Positions 24,602 to 33,445 of a DNA stretch of 64,000 nucleotides are shown here, in pieces. The first letter of the stretch is position 1. Each line of letters starts with the position of its first letter. A program made the position numbers and the translations under genes. Source of the DNA: Brevibacterium sp. (GTDB taxonomy: Bacteria; Actinomycetota; Actinomycetes; Actinomycetales; Brevibacteriaceae); contig NZ_JAPSIB010000018.1 in assembly GCF_031179145.1 (NCBI RefSeq), positions 39,814 to 103,813 of the forward strand. Direction: 5' to 3'. The notes under the pieces are model-generated. The model ran no database searches and was not told the origin of the DNA. It saw nothing but the letters and a program-made list of their open reading frames with translations.

Positions 24602-25230
24602 TGATCGACTGGACCGTGGTGCCGACATTCGTCACTGCGGTTGTCCTCGTCCTCATCGCTCCGGGGCCCGATATGGCCTACATGGTCGCTGTCGGAATCG
24701 AGGGCGGCAGACGAGCTGCGGTGAGGGCGATCCTCGGTGTGTGCTCCGGCATGGTCGTCTACGTCCTTGCCGTCGTCGCCGGGTTCGGGGCTCTCGTCAG
24801 CTCCCAACCCTGGCTGCTCACCGCCCTGAAGATCTTCGGTGCGGGCTACCTGCTGTGGCTGGGAGTCAGCGTCCTGCGGCGCGGGAAGCAGACGGCCGCG
24901 GACCGTGAGCATCCGCCATCGGAGAACTGGTACTTCAGGGGCGCTGTGGTCAGCCTGACGAATCCGAAGATCGCCCTCTTCTTCCTCGCCTTCCTTCCCC
25001 AGTTCATCGGAGATGCAGACAGCCCCGCTGTGCAGATGGCCATGCTCGGAATCCTCGACGTCCTCATCGAGCTGGTGCTCTACGGAGCGGTGGGCCTGTT
25101 CGCGGCACGGTTCCATACACGGCTCGCCGCAGACGGCCGCGCGGGCATGGTGCTGAGCATCATCGCCTGTGCTGTCTATCTCCTGCTGGCCGGGGCCGTG
25201 ATCGTCGATCTCCTCAGTCAGCTCGTCTGA
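24601..25230 (+). CDS. LysE/RhtB-family amino acid exporter
   Basis: The 209-aa inner-membrane protein has about six hydrophobic segments and the family patterns LIAPGPDMAYMVAVGIEGGRRA, AGYLLWLGVSVLRRG and FRGAVVSLTNPKIALFFLAFLPQF. The family exports amino acids or homoserine lactone-like solutes. The start is ATG 24601 (with a GTG directly in front), overlapping the CGNR gene stop. Its 3' end overlaps the convergent DoxX-like gene by 17 bp. Confidence 0.92.
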   Translation: MIDWTVVPTFVTAVVLVLIAPGPDMAYMVAVGIEGGRRAAVRAILGVCSGMVVYVLAVVAGFGALVSSQPWLLTALKIFGAGYLLWLGVSVLRRGKQTAADREHPPSENWYFRGAVVSLTNPKIALFFLAFLPQFIGDADSPAVQMAMLGILDVLIELVLYGAVGLFAARFHTRLAADGRAGMVLSIIACAVYLLLAGAVIVDLLSQLV

Positions 25231-25636
25231 CGCTGGGACGGTCCCAGGCCAATGCTGCCAGAGCGAGCGCTCCGACGAACAGACCGAAGTCACGCAGCGC
25301 GACGTCGAGGAACTGCCCCATCGACACCAGGTTGACGATGATGCCGAACAGCCACGCCGCGACGAGCAGGGACCCCCACTTCGGAGCGATCGCCACGACG
25401 ATGCCGGCGACGATCTCGACGACGCCGACGGCATACATCGCCTGCTGGGCGGTTCCGGGCAGGAGCGAGTCGATCCAGGGTGCGAGGTAGATCGTCCAGT
25501 CGACGAGGAGGTCGAAGAACTTGTCGAGGCCGAACAGGATCGGCGCGACGATGAACACGGTGCGCAGCAGCAGGTAGGCGCGTTCGACGCCGACTCCTGT
25601 TCCTGCCGATGTCGAGGCCGGGGTTGCGTTGAGCAT
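25214..25636 (-). CDS. DoxX-like small integral membrane protein
   Basis: The product is 140 aa from the ATG at 25636, preceded by AAAGGA; the track adds 93 unsupported residues. It has four predicted membrane helices and the DoxX-type order AYLLLRTVFIVAPILFGLDKFFDLL, then AMYAVGVVEIVAGIVVAI. Function in the family is poorly defined (quinone or redox-related membrane proteins). It is divergent from the ECF sigma factor gene, across 232 bp holding a 12-bp GAACCCGGGTTC palindrome, and could be a target of that sigma factor; I found no clear ECF promoter to prove it. Confidence 0.82.
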   Translation of the reverse strand: MLNATPASTSAGTGVGVERAYLLLRTVFIVAPILFGLDKFFDLLVDWTIYLAPWIDSLLPGTAQQAMYAVGVVEIVAGIVVAIAPKWGSLLVAAWLFGIIVNLVSMGQFLDVALRDFGLFVGALALAALAWDRPSVRRAD

Positions 25637-25868
25637 GGCGTTGTCCTTTGCAGAGAAAGCGGAGAATGCCGGTGGGCATTCCTTGACTGCTCTGTGTCGA
25701 CGCGAACCCGGGTTCTTACCCGGATCCGCGGACCGTGCCCGTTCCGTAATCGAGGAACCGGCGCCAGTGACCTCCGGAGGAACAATCACGCCCCCGAAGT
25801 AAGACACTCCACTTCCCCCGACACCAAAGAGGTATGACTCTTCCACGGCGGTGCCCGGCGGTGACACA

Positions 25869-26522
25869 ATGACGATTGTGGACAACGTCTCTGCCGACGT
25901 CGGCGGTGTCGTCAATGATGACGAGTGGTTCCGCCACCTCGGCGATCAGGATCCTGCGGGTTCCGCGGCTCAGCGCACCCTGCACGACATGTTGGTGCGG
26001 GCGACCCGGACGCAGGTCTGGCGATTGCGCAGTCAGCTGCCGGGAGCCGGGCCTACGGATCTCGAGGACCTCGCTCAGCAGGCCGCCGATGATGCCCTGC
26101 TTGCCGTGCTGCGCAAGCTCGACACGTTCGAGGGACGCAGCAGGTTCAGCACCTGGGTGTACAAGTTCGGCGTCCTGCACGCCGGAGCCGCCGTGCGCCG
26201 GCAGGCGTGGCGGCACCGCGAGGTGATGCTCTCCGACTCCCTGCCCGTCGTCGACCACGATCACCTGCCCAGTGAGGTCGCCGAGGGCGATGACCTGGTG
26301 CGGGCTGTGAGGCGAGCGATCGAGTCCGCGCTCACGCCCCATCAGCGCAGGATCATGCTCGCGCTGCTCGTCGAGCAGGTGCCCATCGACGTCCTCGCCG
26401 AACGGCTCGGCACCACCCGCAATTCCCTGTACAAGACCGTCCACGATGCCCGGCAGCGCCTGCGCCACGCACTCATCGTCACCGGTCACCTCGAGCCGCA
26501 GTCCGGCAGGAGAACGTCATGA
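25869..26522 (+). CDS. ECF-type RNA polymerase sigma factor
   Basis: This 217-aa protein has a region 2 (DLEDLAQQAADDALLAVLRKLDTFEGRSRFSTWVYKFGVLHA) and a region 4 helix-turn-helix (LTPHQRRIMLALLVEQVPIDVLAERLGTTRNSLYKTVHDARQRLR). It redirects RNA polymerase to a small stress regulon. The downstream anti-sigma gene overlaps by ATGA at 26519, so the pair is co-translated. The start is ATG 25869; the GTG at 25851 in the track is less likely. Confidence 0.93.
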   Translation: MTIVDNVSADVGGVVNDDEWFRHLGDQDPAGSAAQRTLHDMLVRATRTQVWRLRSQLPGAGPTDLEDLAQQAADDALLAVLRKLDTFEGRSRFSTWVYKFGVLHAGAAVRRQAWRHREVMLSDSLPVVDHDHLPSEVAEGDDLVRAVRRAIESALTPHQRRIMLALLVEQVPIDVLAERLGTTRNSLYKTVHDARQRLRHALIVTGHLEPQSGRRTS

Positions 26523-26770
26523 CCGGCATCCCGAGACCCGGCGAGAAGTCCGACGAGCAGTCCCGCGACCTGTCGCGCGACGCGGCGGAGAGGATGCTCG
26601 TCGACACCAGCCCCTACCTGTCCTGCGACGACTGCTTCGACCGCCTCGACGAATACGTCGAACAGCGCATCGCCGACCCCGACTACGGGGATGAGCTCAT
26701 GGAGGTCCACCTCGCCGGATGTGAGGCCTGCGCCGAGGAGGCCCGCACACTGACCGTGCTGCTGAGCTGA
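26519..26770 (+). CDS. zf-HC2 anti-sigma factor (soluble)
   Basis: The 83-aa protein has a CDDCFDRLDEYVEQR segment followed by HLAGCEAC, the Hx3Cx2C zinc motif of the ZAS anti-sigma domain. There is no membrane segment, so it is a soluble, possibly redox-sensitive inhibitor like RsrA. It overlaps the sigma factor gene and is presumed to bind that sigma factor. Confidence 0.9.
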   Translation: MTGIPRPGEKSDEQSRDLSRDAAERMLVDTSPYLSCDDCFDRLDEYVEQRIADPDYGDELMEVHLAGCEACAEEARTLTVLLS

Positions 26771-26852
26771 TACCACAGCTGGTCGGGACAGCGAGTGACC
26801 GTGAAAATCCCTCATCTCTGAGAAATATTCGTCCGAGACCTCCCTCCCGGCC

Positions 26853-26872
26853 AAAGATCCTATAGGATCTTT
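26853..26872 (+). promoter_or_regulatory. perfect 20-bp palindrome, probable GntR operator
   Basis: AAAGATCCTATAGGATCTTT is a perfect 20-bp palindrome ending 30 bp before the ATG of the DhaK-DhaL gene. Length, AT-rich ends and position fit the operator of a dimeric FCD/FadR-type GntR repressor, and such a regulator is encoded fourth in this same operon. Confidence 0.75.
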
Positions 26873-26902
26873 GAAACACTTCTTCCAGCAGCGGAGATCG
26901 TA

Positions 26903-28753
26903 ATGACGCGATTGTTCAATGACCCCCACGACTTCGTCGCGGAGATGCTCCGAGGATTCGCCGCGGCCTCAGCCCGGTGGGTCCGGGCAGCACCTGGCGG
27001 AGTCGTGCGTTCCACCCGAGCCGCAGAGCCGACCGTCTCACTCGTCATCGGGGGCGGCAGCGGCCACTTCCCCGCCTTCTCCGGACTCGTCGGTCCTGGA
27101 CTGGCTCACGGAGCGGCGATGGGCAACGTCTTCGCCTCTCCCTCGACGCAGCAGATCCTCAGCGTCGCCCGCGCCTGCCAGCAGGGCCGGGGAATCCTGT
27201 TCAGCTACGGCAATTACGCCGGCGACGTCCTCAACTTCGACCAGGCGCAGGCCATCCTCCGCCGCGAAGGCATCGACGCTCGCACCGTGGTCGTCACCGA
27301 TGACATTTTCAGCGCAGCGGCGACCGAGGCGGAGAACCGGCGCGGCATCGCCGGTGACCTCACCGTCTTCAAGATCGCCGGAGCCGCGGCAGAGGCCGGA
27401 GCCGACCTCGACGAGGTGGAACGCTTGGCTCGCCTGGCCAATGACCGCACCCGATCGATCGGAGTCGCATTCTCAGGGTGCACACTGCCCGGCGCTGCCG
27501 AACCCCTGTTCGAGGTGCCTCCCGGACGCATGGCCATCGGCTTGGGCATCCACGGAGAGCCTGGGATCGACGAGATCGACATGCCCACTGCAGGTGAGCT
27601 CGCAGAGATCCTCGTCGCTCGGCTTCTCCACGAGGTTCCCGACGGCGCCGGACGTCAGAGCGCGCGGGTCGTCCCGATCCTCAACGGTCTCGGCACCATC
27701 AAGTACGAGGAGCTCTATCTGCTCTACGGTCACATCGACACGCTCCTGAGCAGAGCCGGTCTCGAGGTCGTCAGCCCAGAAGTCGGCGAGTTCTGCACCA
27801 GCTTCGACATGGCAGGACTTTCCCTGACACTTCTGTGGCTCGACGATGAGCTCGAACCTTTGTGGTCGGCGCCCTGCGACACTGCAGCCTTCCGCCGTGG
27901 CAGCATCTCGGGACACAGCGCTGTCGAGCTGTCAGCCGCCGACGAGGACTCGGCCCGGACCACCGCCGAGGCGATTCCCTCAGCGACCCCGGAGTCCCGC
28001 GCGCTGGCTGCTCGCATCGCCGAGGCGGTCTGCCTGATCGCGGACACTCTCGACGACGCCGCAGACGAGCTCGGCCGAATCGACCAGATCGCCGGCGACG
28101 GAGACCACGGGATCGGAATGCAACGCGGCTCCGAAGCCGCCGCCCGCACTGCCCGGTCGCTCATCGCCGATGGTGCCGGTGCCGGAACCGTCCTCATGCG
28201 TGCGGCAGCGGCGTGGAGCGACGCCGGGGGCGGAACCTCGGGAGTGATCTGGGGACGGATCATCTCCGGTCTCGCCACCGCGTGCGAGGATTCGTCGGTC
28301 CCCCGTCTGCACGACGTCGCGGAGACCGTGGCGCAGGTGTCGACCGCTGTTCGTGAGTTCGGCGGCGCCGAGGTGGGAGACAAGACCCTCGTCGATGCGC
28401 TCGTGCCCTTCGCGGATGCGTTCACGAGCTCGCTCCCCGGCACCGAGGCGACCGATTCGGGAAGTCTCCGCCGCACCCTCGCCGCGGCGACCCGGGAAGG
28501 CGCACGGGCCGCCGGCACCGCGGCGGAGGCCACGGCCGACATCGTCGCGAAGAAGGGCCGCTCTCGATCACACGGAGCCAAGAGCCTCGGCACCCCCGAC
28601 CCCGGAGCCGTCTCCCTCGCACTCATCGCCCGTACTCTTGCCGACTTCCTGACGGAGACCTCGCCACCGCACTCGTCGCACCCTCAACCACAGCATCCGA
28701 ACGACGGCGCCCGGACGGCCGTCCTCACCTCCCAGGAGAAAACCCTCTCATGA
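26903..28753 (+). CDS. fused DhaK-DhaL kinase (dihydroxyacetone/tetrulose kinase)
   Basis: This 616-aa ATP-dependent kinase combines both domains. The DhaK half (~1-330) has [25 protein letters not shown] and [11 protein letters not shown] with the substrate-binding His. The DhaL half (~365-585) has [12 protein letters not shown] with the Mg-binding Asp cluster, [21 protein letters not shown] and [11 protein letters not shown] Pro/His-rich tail of ~30 residues follows. The gene order with RpiB-type and TIM-type isomerases matches L-/D-erythrulose kinase modules (LerK-type) rather than plain dihydroxyacetone use; that substrate call is inferred. ATG 26903 follows GGAG. ATGA overlap with the next gene. 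Confidence 0.9.
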   Translation: MTRLFNDPHDFVAEMLRGFAAASARWVRAAPGGVVRSTRAAEPTVSLVIGGGSGHFPAFSGLVGPGLAHGAAMGNVFASPSTQQILSVARACQQGRGILFSYGNYAGDVLNFDQAQAILRREGIDARTVVVTDDIFSAAATEAENRRGIAGDLTVFKIAGAAAEAGADLDEVERLARLANDRTRSIGVAFSGCTLPGAAEPLFEVPPGRMAIGLGIHGEPGIDEIDMPTAGELAEILVARLLHEVPDGAGRQSARVVPILNGLGTIKYEELYLLYGHIDTLLSRAGLEVVSPEVGEFCTSFDMAGLSLTLLWLDDELEPLWSAPCDTAAFRRGSISGHSAVELSAADEDSARTTAEAIPSATPESRALAARIAEAVCLIADTLDDAADELGRIDQIAGDGDHGIGMQRGSEAAARTARSLIADGAGAGTVLMRAAAAWSDAGGGTSGVIWGRIISGLATACEDSSVPRLHDVAETVAQVSTAVREFGGAEVGDKTLVDALVPFADAFTSSLPGTEATDSGSLRRTLAAATREGARAAGTAAEATADIVAKKGRSRSHGAKSLGTPDPGAVSLALIARTLADFLTETSPPHSSHPQPQHPNDGARTAVLTSQEKTLS

Positions 28754-29205
28754 GCCTGACACTCGTCATCGGGTCCGACGACGCCGGATTCGACTACAAA
28801 GAAGCGATCAGAACCGACCTTGAATCCGACCCCCGCGTCTCCGAGGTCAAAGACGTCGGCGTCGACGCCGACTCCCACACGAACTATCCGAGCATCGCCA
28901 CCAGAGCGGCCGAGCTCGTCGCCGGCGGAGAGGCCGATCGCGCCATCCTCATCTGCGGCACCGGCCTCGGCGTCGCCATTGCGGCCAACAAGGTCAGGGG
29001 CATCCGCGCCGTCACCGCTCACGACTCCTACAGCGTCGAACGCTCCGTCCTGTCCAACGACGCCCAGATCCTGTGCATGGGCCAGCGCGTCATCGGCAGG
29101 GAACTGGCCAGGCGGCTCGTCGACGAATGGCTGGGCTACACGTTCGACCCACGCAGCGCCTCGAACGACAAGGTCGCCGAGATCAGTGCGTACGAATGTC
29201 AGTGA
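28750..29205 (+). CDS. RpiB/LacAB-family sugar phosphate isomerase (EryI-type D-erythrulose 4-phosphate isomerase candidate)
   Basis: The 151-aa protein matches Rpi[31 protein letters not shown], the [21 protein letters not shown] active-site loop (Cys as base) and [27 protein letters not shown]. RpiB interconverts ribose 5- and ribulose 5-phosphate. Next to a tetrulose kinase and a TIM-like isomerase, homologues called EryI convert D-erythrulose 4-phosphate to D-erythrose 4-phosphate, which then enters the pentose phosphate pathway. The start and stop both overlap neighbours. Confidence 0.9.
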   Translation: MSLTLVIGSDDAGFDYKEAIRTDLESDPRVSEVKDVGVDADSHTNYPSIATRAAELVAGGEADRAILICGTGLGVAIAANKVRGIRAVTAHDSYSVERSVLSNDAQILCMGQRVIGRELARRLVDEWLGYTFDPRSASNDKVAEISAYECQ

Positions 29206-30017
29206 ACTCGAATTCGAACCCGGATTCGAGCAGTGTCGCAGCACTGCCCCGGTACCTCGTCGGAACGAGCCTGAAGATGTACTTCGGCCATGCCCGCACT
29301 CTTGATTGGACGGTCGAGACTGCGGCCACCGCCGGACGGCACCCACTGGTCACGACCGGTGCCGTCGGGCTCTTCCTGATGCCGCAGTTCCCCTCGATCC
29401 CCGCCTGCCTCGACGCGGCTGGGCCCATCCTCATCGGCGCCCAGGATCTGGCCGCCGATGATGAGGGACCCTGGACCGGCGAGGTCTCCGGCGCTGTCCT
29501 GTCCGAATTGGGCTGTCGGCTCGTCGAAGTCGGGCATGCCGAGCGCCGACGTCATTTCGGGGAGACCGTCGAGGTGGTTCGGGCCAAAGTCCACGCCGCC
29601 GTCCGCAATGGCCTCGTCCCTGTCCTGTGTGTGGGAGAGGATGCGGAGACATCCCCGGCCGAGGCCGCCAGGGCTGTTCTCGCCGAGGTGACTTCCGCAC
29701 TCCCGGACTCGGCACTGGCCGCCGGGGGTCCGCCGGGCCTCGTCATCGCCTACGAACCCATCTGGGCGATCGGTGCTCCACGACCGGCGCGGCCCGAGTA
29801 CATTGGTCGGGTGTGCTCAATCCTTCGCGACCGTCTGAGATCCCAACTGCCCACGACTGACCTGCGCATCATCTACGGAGGCAGCGCCGGTCCCGGACTG
29901 CTCACCGGCATCGGCACCGAGGTCGACGGACTGTTCCTCGGACGCTTCGCCCACGACCCGGCCGCGGTGGCGGCGGTCCTCGACGAGCTCTCCGACCTCA
30001 TCGGTGATGCGGCATGA
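29196..30017 (+). CDS. triosephosphate isomerase-family protein (EryH/LerI-type tetrulose phosphate isomerase candidate)
   Basis: The product is 273 aa from ATG 29196, which overlaps the rpiB-like stop. It keeps the TIM catalytic set: Lys in GTSLKMYF, His in [13 protein letters not shown], Glu in AYEPIWAIG and the phosphate loop IIYGGSAGP. Two positions differ from ordinary TIM: the Asn of NWK becomes Ser (TSLK) and GHSERR becomes GHAERR. From memory the GTSxKM form is typical of EryH/LerI enzymes that isomerise L-erythrulose 1-phosphate to D-erythrulose 4-phosphate. With the RpiB-type gene this makes the two-step route from tetrulose phosphate to erythrose 4-phosphate. Confidence 0.88.
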   Translation: MSVNSNSNPDSSSVAALPRYLVGTSLKMYFGHARTLDWTVETAATAGRHPLVTTGAVGLFLMPQFPSIPACLDAAGPILIGAQDLAADDEGPWTGEVSGAVLSELGCRLVEVGHAERRRHFGETVEVVRAKVHAAVRNGLVPVLCVGEDAETSPAEAARAVLAEVTSALPDSALAAGGPPGLVIAYEPIWAIGAPRPARPEYIGRVCSILRDRLRSQLPTTDLRIIYGGSAGPGLLTGIGTEVDGLFLGRFAHDPAAVAAVLDELSDLIGDAA

Positions 30018-30733
30018 GCACGACGACGTCCCCCGAGGACATCACCCGTCTCGGTCTCCGGGACCTCGTCCATGACCGGCTCCTCGAGATCCTCCTCACC
30101 GGAGAGATCAGTCCCGGAGAACGCGTGTCCATCGACGGGCTGGCTCGCCGCCTCAACGTCTCACCCACACCGATCCGCGAAGCGCTCGTCGACCTCGAAC
30201 GCACCGGCCTCGTCGTGCGCGAGGCATTGCGGGGCTACCGCGTGGCTCCCCCATTGGACCGTGAGCAGCTCGCCGAGCTCTGCGAGGCACGAGAGACCGT
30301 CGAGGCCCGTGCCGCACGACTCGCCACCCCCGCCGACGCCGGCTTCCTCGCGCAGCTGCGCACACTGCAGGCCGCCCACGAGGAGGCTGGACGACGCGTC
30401 GCAACCGCCCGGACATCCGCCGACGCCGAGCGGGACCACCTCATCGCCGACGCCCAGGACTACTTCCACCGGGACCAGGACTTCCACGAGGCGATCCTCG
30501 CCCGCTGCGGCAATCGCTACCTCGTGCAGATGTCGCACGGTCTCGGTGCGCAGATCCACCGCCTCAGGCAGACCCTGCCCCATGGGGTGACCGACGTTGA
30601 CGAGGCCGTTGCCGAGCACCAGGCGATCATCGACGCCTTCGCCTCGGCGGATCCAGACGCACCGGAAGAGGCGATGCGCACCCACATCCGCAACGTTGCA
30701 GCGAGAGCCCTCGCTGAGAATGAGGAAGCATGA
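30014..30733 (+). CDS. GntR-family regulator, FCD subfamily
   Basis: The 239-aa protein has an N-terminal GntR winged helix (LRDLVHDRLLEILLTGEISPGERVSIDGLARRLNVSPTPIREALVDLE) and an FCD ligand domain. The FCD metal ligands are recognisable as DQDFHEAIL, VAEHQAIIDAF and MRTHIRNV. It is embedded in the tetrulose operon with ATGA-style overlaps on both sides. It is the likely ligand of the 20-bp palindrome ahead of the DhaK-DhaL gene, so autoregulation by a pathway intermediate is inferred. Confidence 0.92.
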   Translation: MSTTTSPEDITRLGLRDLVHDRLLEILLTGEISPGERVSIDGLARRLNVSPTPIREALVDLERTGLVVREALRGYRVAPPLDREQLAELCEARETVEARAARLATPADAGFLAQLRTLQAAHEEAGRRVATARTSADAERDHLIADAQDYFHRDQDFHEAILARCGNRYLVQMSHGLGAQIHRLRQTLPHGVTDVDEAVAEHQAIIDAFASADPDAPEEAMRTHIRNVAARALAENEEA

Positions 30734-31662
30734 ACGAGATCGCGACCTGCATGCACGGCTTCGCCCCCGTCGACCGCTCCGGCCTGGCGCTCCACGACGC
30801 TCCCGCCGAGACCTGGGCGGGAGTTTTCGCCGAAGCCGCCGGACTCGGCTTCTCCGCCATCGAGATCGCCGACAGTCATATCCGTCCTGGCCACCTGGAT
30901 GTCCGCCGCCTGACCGAGCTCACCGGGGCCGCAGCCTCGGCGGGCGTGCGACCGGTCGCCGTCCATGTCCAGCGCAAGAGCATCATCGACCCCTGCCTCG
31001 GTGAGGACAACCTCGCCTATGCCCACGCCACGATCGACGCGGCCGCAGCACTGGGCTGCACGGTGTTCTCCACCGGCCTGCACCAACCGTTCTCCGAGGA
31101 GCAGAAGCGGGCCCTGTGGTTCTGGACGACGCCGGGCTGGACCGACCCGGACGACCCAGAGGTGAGGGAACTGGCCGTCACACGGTTCCGCGAGCTCGGC
31201 GAGCACGCAGCGTCCGTGGGGCTGCGGATGTCGCTCGAAATGTACGAGGACACCTATCTGGGCACCGCGGACAGTGCGGTGGCCCTGGTCGAGCAGATCG
31301 GCCTCGACAACGTCGGCCTCAACCCCGACATCGGCAACCTCATCCGGCTCCACCGTCCCATCGAGGACTGGCGGGAGATGTACGAGAAGACATTGCCCTA
31401 CGCCAACTATTGGCACATGAAGAACTACCAGCGCGACGAGGCCGGTGACGGCTCCTGGTTCACGTCCCATCCGAGCACCCTGGAGCTCGGACTCATCGAC
31501 TACCGAGCAGTGGTGAAGCGGTCCGTGGAACTGGGATACACAGGTCCCTATCTCATGGAACAGTACGGTGGAGACAGCCTGGGGGTGTGCGCGATGAACA
31601 TGCGCTACCTCGAAGGGCTCCTGGGGAGGACGCCGGTGTCCTCGGAGAGTGGTGCACGATGA
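30730..31662 (+). CDS. sugar phosphate isomerase/epimerase (xylose isomerase-like TIM barrel)
   Basis: The 310-aa protein has the AP-endonuclease-2/xylose isomerase barrel pattern: GLGFSAIEIADSHI, VRPVAVHVQRKS, GCTVFSTG, LRMSLEMYEDTYLGT with the metal-binding Glu, VGLNPDIGNLIRL, NYWHMKNYQRDE and GPYLMEQYGGD. These enzymes use a divalent metal to isomerise or epimerise small sugars. In erythritol operons a protein of this fold (EryC) acts on a C4 intermediate, and a similar role here is inferred from context. Overlaps the GntR and SDR genes. Confidence 0.87.
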   Translation: MNEIATCMHGFAPVDRSGLALHDAPAETWAGVFAEAAGLGFSAIEIADSHIRPGHLDVRRLTELTGAAASAGVRPVAVHVQRKSIIDPCLGEDNLAYAHATIDAAAALGCTVFSTGLHQPFSEEQKRALWFWTTPGWTDPDDPEVRELAVTRFRELGEHAASVGLRMSLEMYEDTYLGTADSAVALVEQIGLDNVGLNPDIGNLIRLHRPIEDWREMYEKTLPYANYWHMKNYQRDEAGDGSWFTSHPSTLELGLIDYRAVVKRSVELGYTGPYLMEQYGGDSLGVCAMNMRYLEGLLGRTPVSSESGAR

Positions 31663-32426
31663 CAGCGTTTCCCGAAGCCAGGACCGCGGTCCTCACCGGC
31701 GTCGGCAGCCCTCGCGGGATCGGTCGCCGCACGGCCCACCTCCTCGCCGAGCGAGGGTGGAACCTCGGACTCATGGCCCGCACCGACGAGCAGGCGCAGG
31801 ATCTGGCGCAGGAGATCAGCGCGAGCTACGGGGTGCAGGCACTCGGTGCCGGTGCCGACGTCACGGTCTCGTCCGAGGTCGCCGAGGTGGCGAGACTGTT
31901 CGAAGCCGAACTCCCCCAGATCGTCGGACTGGCGAACTTCGCCGGCGTCTCCTCGGCGGTGCCCTATCTGGAGATCACCGACGAGGAATGGACGCGGGTG
32001 CTCACGAACAACCTCACCGCCACCCACATCGTCACTCAGACGTTCGGTCGGATCATGGCCGACGCGGGGGTCGGTCGCATCGTCGGCCTCTCCTCGGTGA
32101 CCGCCCAGCGCGGAGGGGGCACCTTTTCGAAGACCGCCTACGCTGCCTCGAAGGCCGGGATCATCGGCCTCATCCGCGGTGTCGCGCGGGAGCTCGGACC
32201 GTTCGGAGTCTGCGCCAACTCCATCTCTCCCGGTCCCGTCGACACCGACATCATGGGCGGCACTCTCGATGACGGACGCCGAAACGCGATGGCGGCCGAC
32301 ACGGTGCTCGGCCGGATCTCGACGACCGACGATGTCGCCGCGGCCACCGCCTTCCTGCTCAGCGAGGAAGCCGGCCACATCACCGGGCAGACGTTGAGCA
32401 TCAACGGTGGGCTTCACTTCCACTGA
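31659..32426 (+). CDS. short-chain dehydrogenase/reductase
   Basis: The product is 255 aa from ATG 31659, overlapping the previous stop. It has the Rossmann motif TGVGSPRGIGRRTA, NFAGVSS, the catalytic Ser in LSSVTAQ, Tyr and Lys in TAYAASKAG, and SPGPVDT. As a member of the tetrulose operon it probably oxidises a tetritol or reduces a tetrulose, setting the entry substrate of the pathway; the exact sugar cannot be read from the sequence. Confidence 0.9.
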   Translation: MTAFPEARTAVLTGVGSPRGIGRRTAHLLAERGWNLGLMARTDEQAQDLAQEISASYGVQALGAGADVTVSSEVAEVARLFEAELPQIVGLANFAGVSSAVPYLEITDEEWTRVLTNNLTATHIVTQTFGRIMADAGVGRIVGLSSVTAQRGGGTFSKTAYAASKAGIIGLIRGVARELGPFGVCANSISPGPVDTDIMGGTLDDGRRNAMAADTVLGRISTTDDVAAATAFLLSEEAGHITGQTLSINGGLHFH

Positions 32427-32502
32427 CGAGCTGAGCACCGGAACGACTGCGCACGGCGCATCGTCGGCCACCGAACGGATCCGGCATTCTCGAAGGAGAG
32501 AC

Positions 32503-33393
32503 ATGTCCCAGCACTCCACCATGTTCATCGGACTCGGCGCCATCGGGCTGCCCATGGCCCAGCGCCTCCACGAGGCCGGAATCGAGATCACCGGAGTGGA
32601 TCTCTCGCCCGACTGTCGGCAGCGCGCGCAGGACCTCGGGCTGAAAGCAGAAGCATCACTGGACTCGGCCGGCTCAGCTGCCACGGTCATCGTCATGGTC
32701 GCCACCGGCAGCCAGCTCGACGCCGTGCTCCATGGCTCGGCGGGCAGGAGCGACACCGGACTGCTGTCGCGGATGTCCGAGGGCAGCGTGCTCGTGGTGA
32801 TGAGCACGGTCGGCCCCGCTGCGGTTCGGGCCGCAGCTCAGTCAGCCCGAGAACGGGGAATCGCCTGTCTGGACGTCCCGGTCACCGGCGGAGTGTCGGG
32901 AGTGGAGAGCGGGCGCCTGAGACTGCTGGCATCCGGCGATCCGGATGTTCTCGACTCCCGCAGGTACCTGCTCGACGCACTGGGAACGGTCATCGACTGC
33001 GGTGCGTCCGTGGGAGACGGGCAGGCGTTCAAAGTGGTCAATCAGCTGCTGTGCTCCGTCCACATCGTGGCCGCCGCGGAGGCGCTGGCTCTGGCGCAGA
33101 GGCTCGGCCTCGATCAGCAGCATGTTCTGGCCGCGATGACGGCCGGCGCCGCTGAGTCATGGATGCTCGGCGACCGGGGTCCGCGGATGCTTGAGGGACT
33201 CGACGCCGAGGTGCGCAGTGCCATTGGGATCTTCGTCAAGGACACGAGCCTCGTCGCGGCCGAGGCCGCCGATCTCGACATCGAACTCGCTCTCCTGCCG
33301 GTGGCAGAGCAGAAGTTCGCCGAGGCGGCGACCGCCGGTCTCCTCGACCGCGACGATTCTCAGGTGATCCGGACCTACCTGACCGAAGGCTGA
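32503..33393 (+). CDS. NAD-binding beta-hydroxyacid dehydrogenase (3-hydroxyisobutyrate dehydrogenase family)
   Basis: The product is 296 aa from ATG 32503, after GAAGGAG. It shows FIGLGAIGLPMAQRL (dinucleotide loop), DVPVTGGVSGVESGRLRLL (substrate motif) and a GDGQAFKVVNQLLC segment holding the catalytic Lys. The family includes tartronate semialdehyde reductase, 3-hydroxyisobutyrate dehydrogenase and L-threonate dehydrogenase (LtnD). Within a C4 sugar cluster LtnD-like or tartronate semialdehyde reductase activity is plausible; no OtnC partner is seen in the window. It is separated from the SDR by 76 bp and may be the last gene of the operon. Confidence 0.88.
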   Translation: MSQHSTMFIGLGAIGLPMAQRLHEAGIEITGVDLSPDCRQRAQDLGLKAEASLDSAGSAATVIVMVATGSQLDAVLHGSAGRSDTGLLSRMSEGSVLVVMSTVGPAAVRAAAQSARERGIACLDVPVTGGVSGVESGRLRLLASGDPDVLDSRRYLLDALGTVIDCGASVGDGQAFKVVNQLLCSVHIVAAAEALALAQRLGLDQQHVLAAMTAGAAESWMLGDRGPRMLEGLDAEVRSAIGIFVKDTSLVAAEAADLDIELALLPVAEQKFAEAATAGLLDRDDSQVIRTYLTEG

Positions 33394-33445
33394 GGTTCAG
33401 GGTCTCCGCCTGCCCCGGAGGTGCGCGGGCCGGACGGACACCGCC

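Noticed and set aside
25704-25715. GAACCCGGGTTC palindrome between DoxX-like and sigma factor genes
   Set aside because: It is short and made of GC-rich sequence, with no second site and no clear ECF promoter nearby, so it was not listed as an operator.
29196-30017. Calling this gene tpiA of glycolysis
   Set aside because: Active-site signature changes and operon context fit a tetrulose phosphate isomerase better.
32503-33393. Calling the beta-hydroxyacid dehydrogenase LtnD (L-threonate dehydrogenase)
   Set aside because: The family is right but no OtnC partner was seen and several other substrates fit equally well, so no symbol was given.
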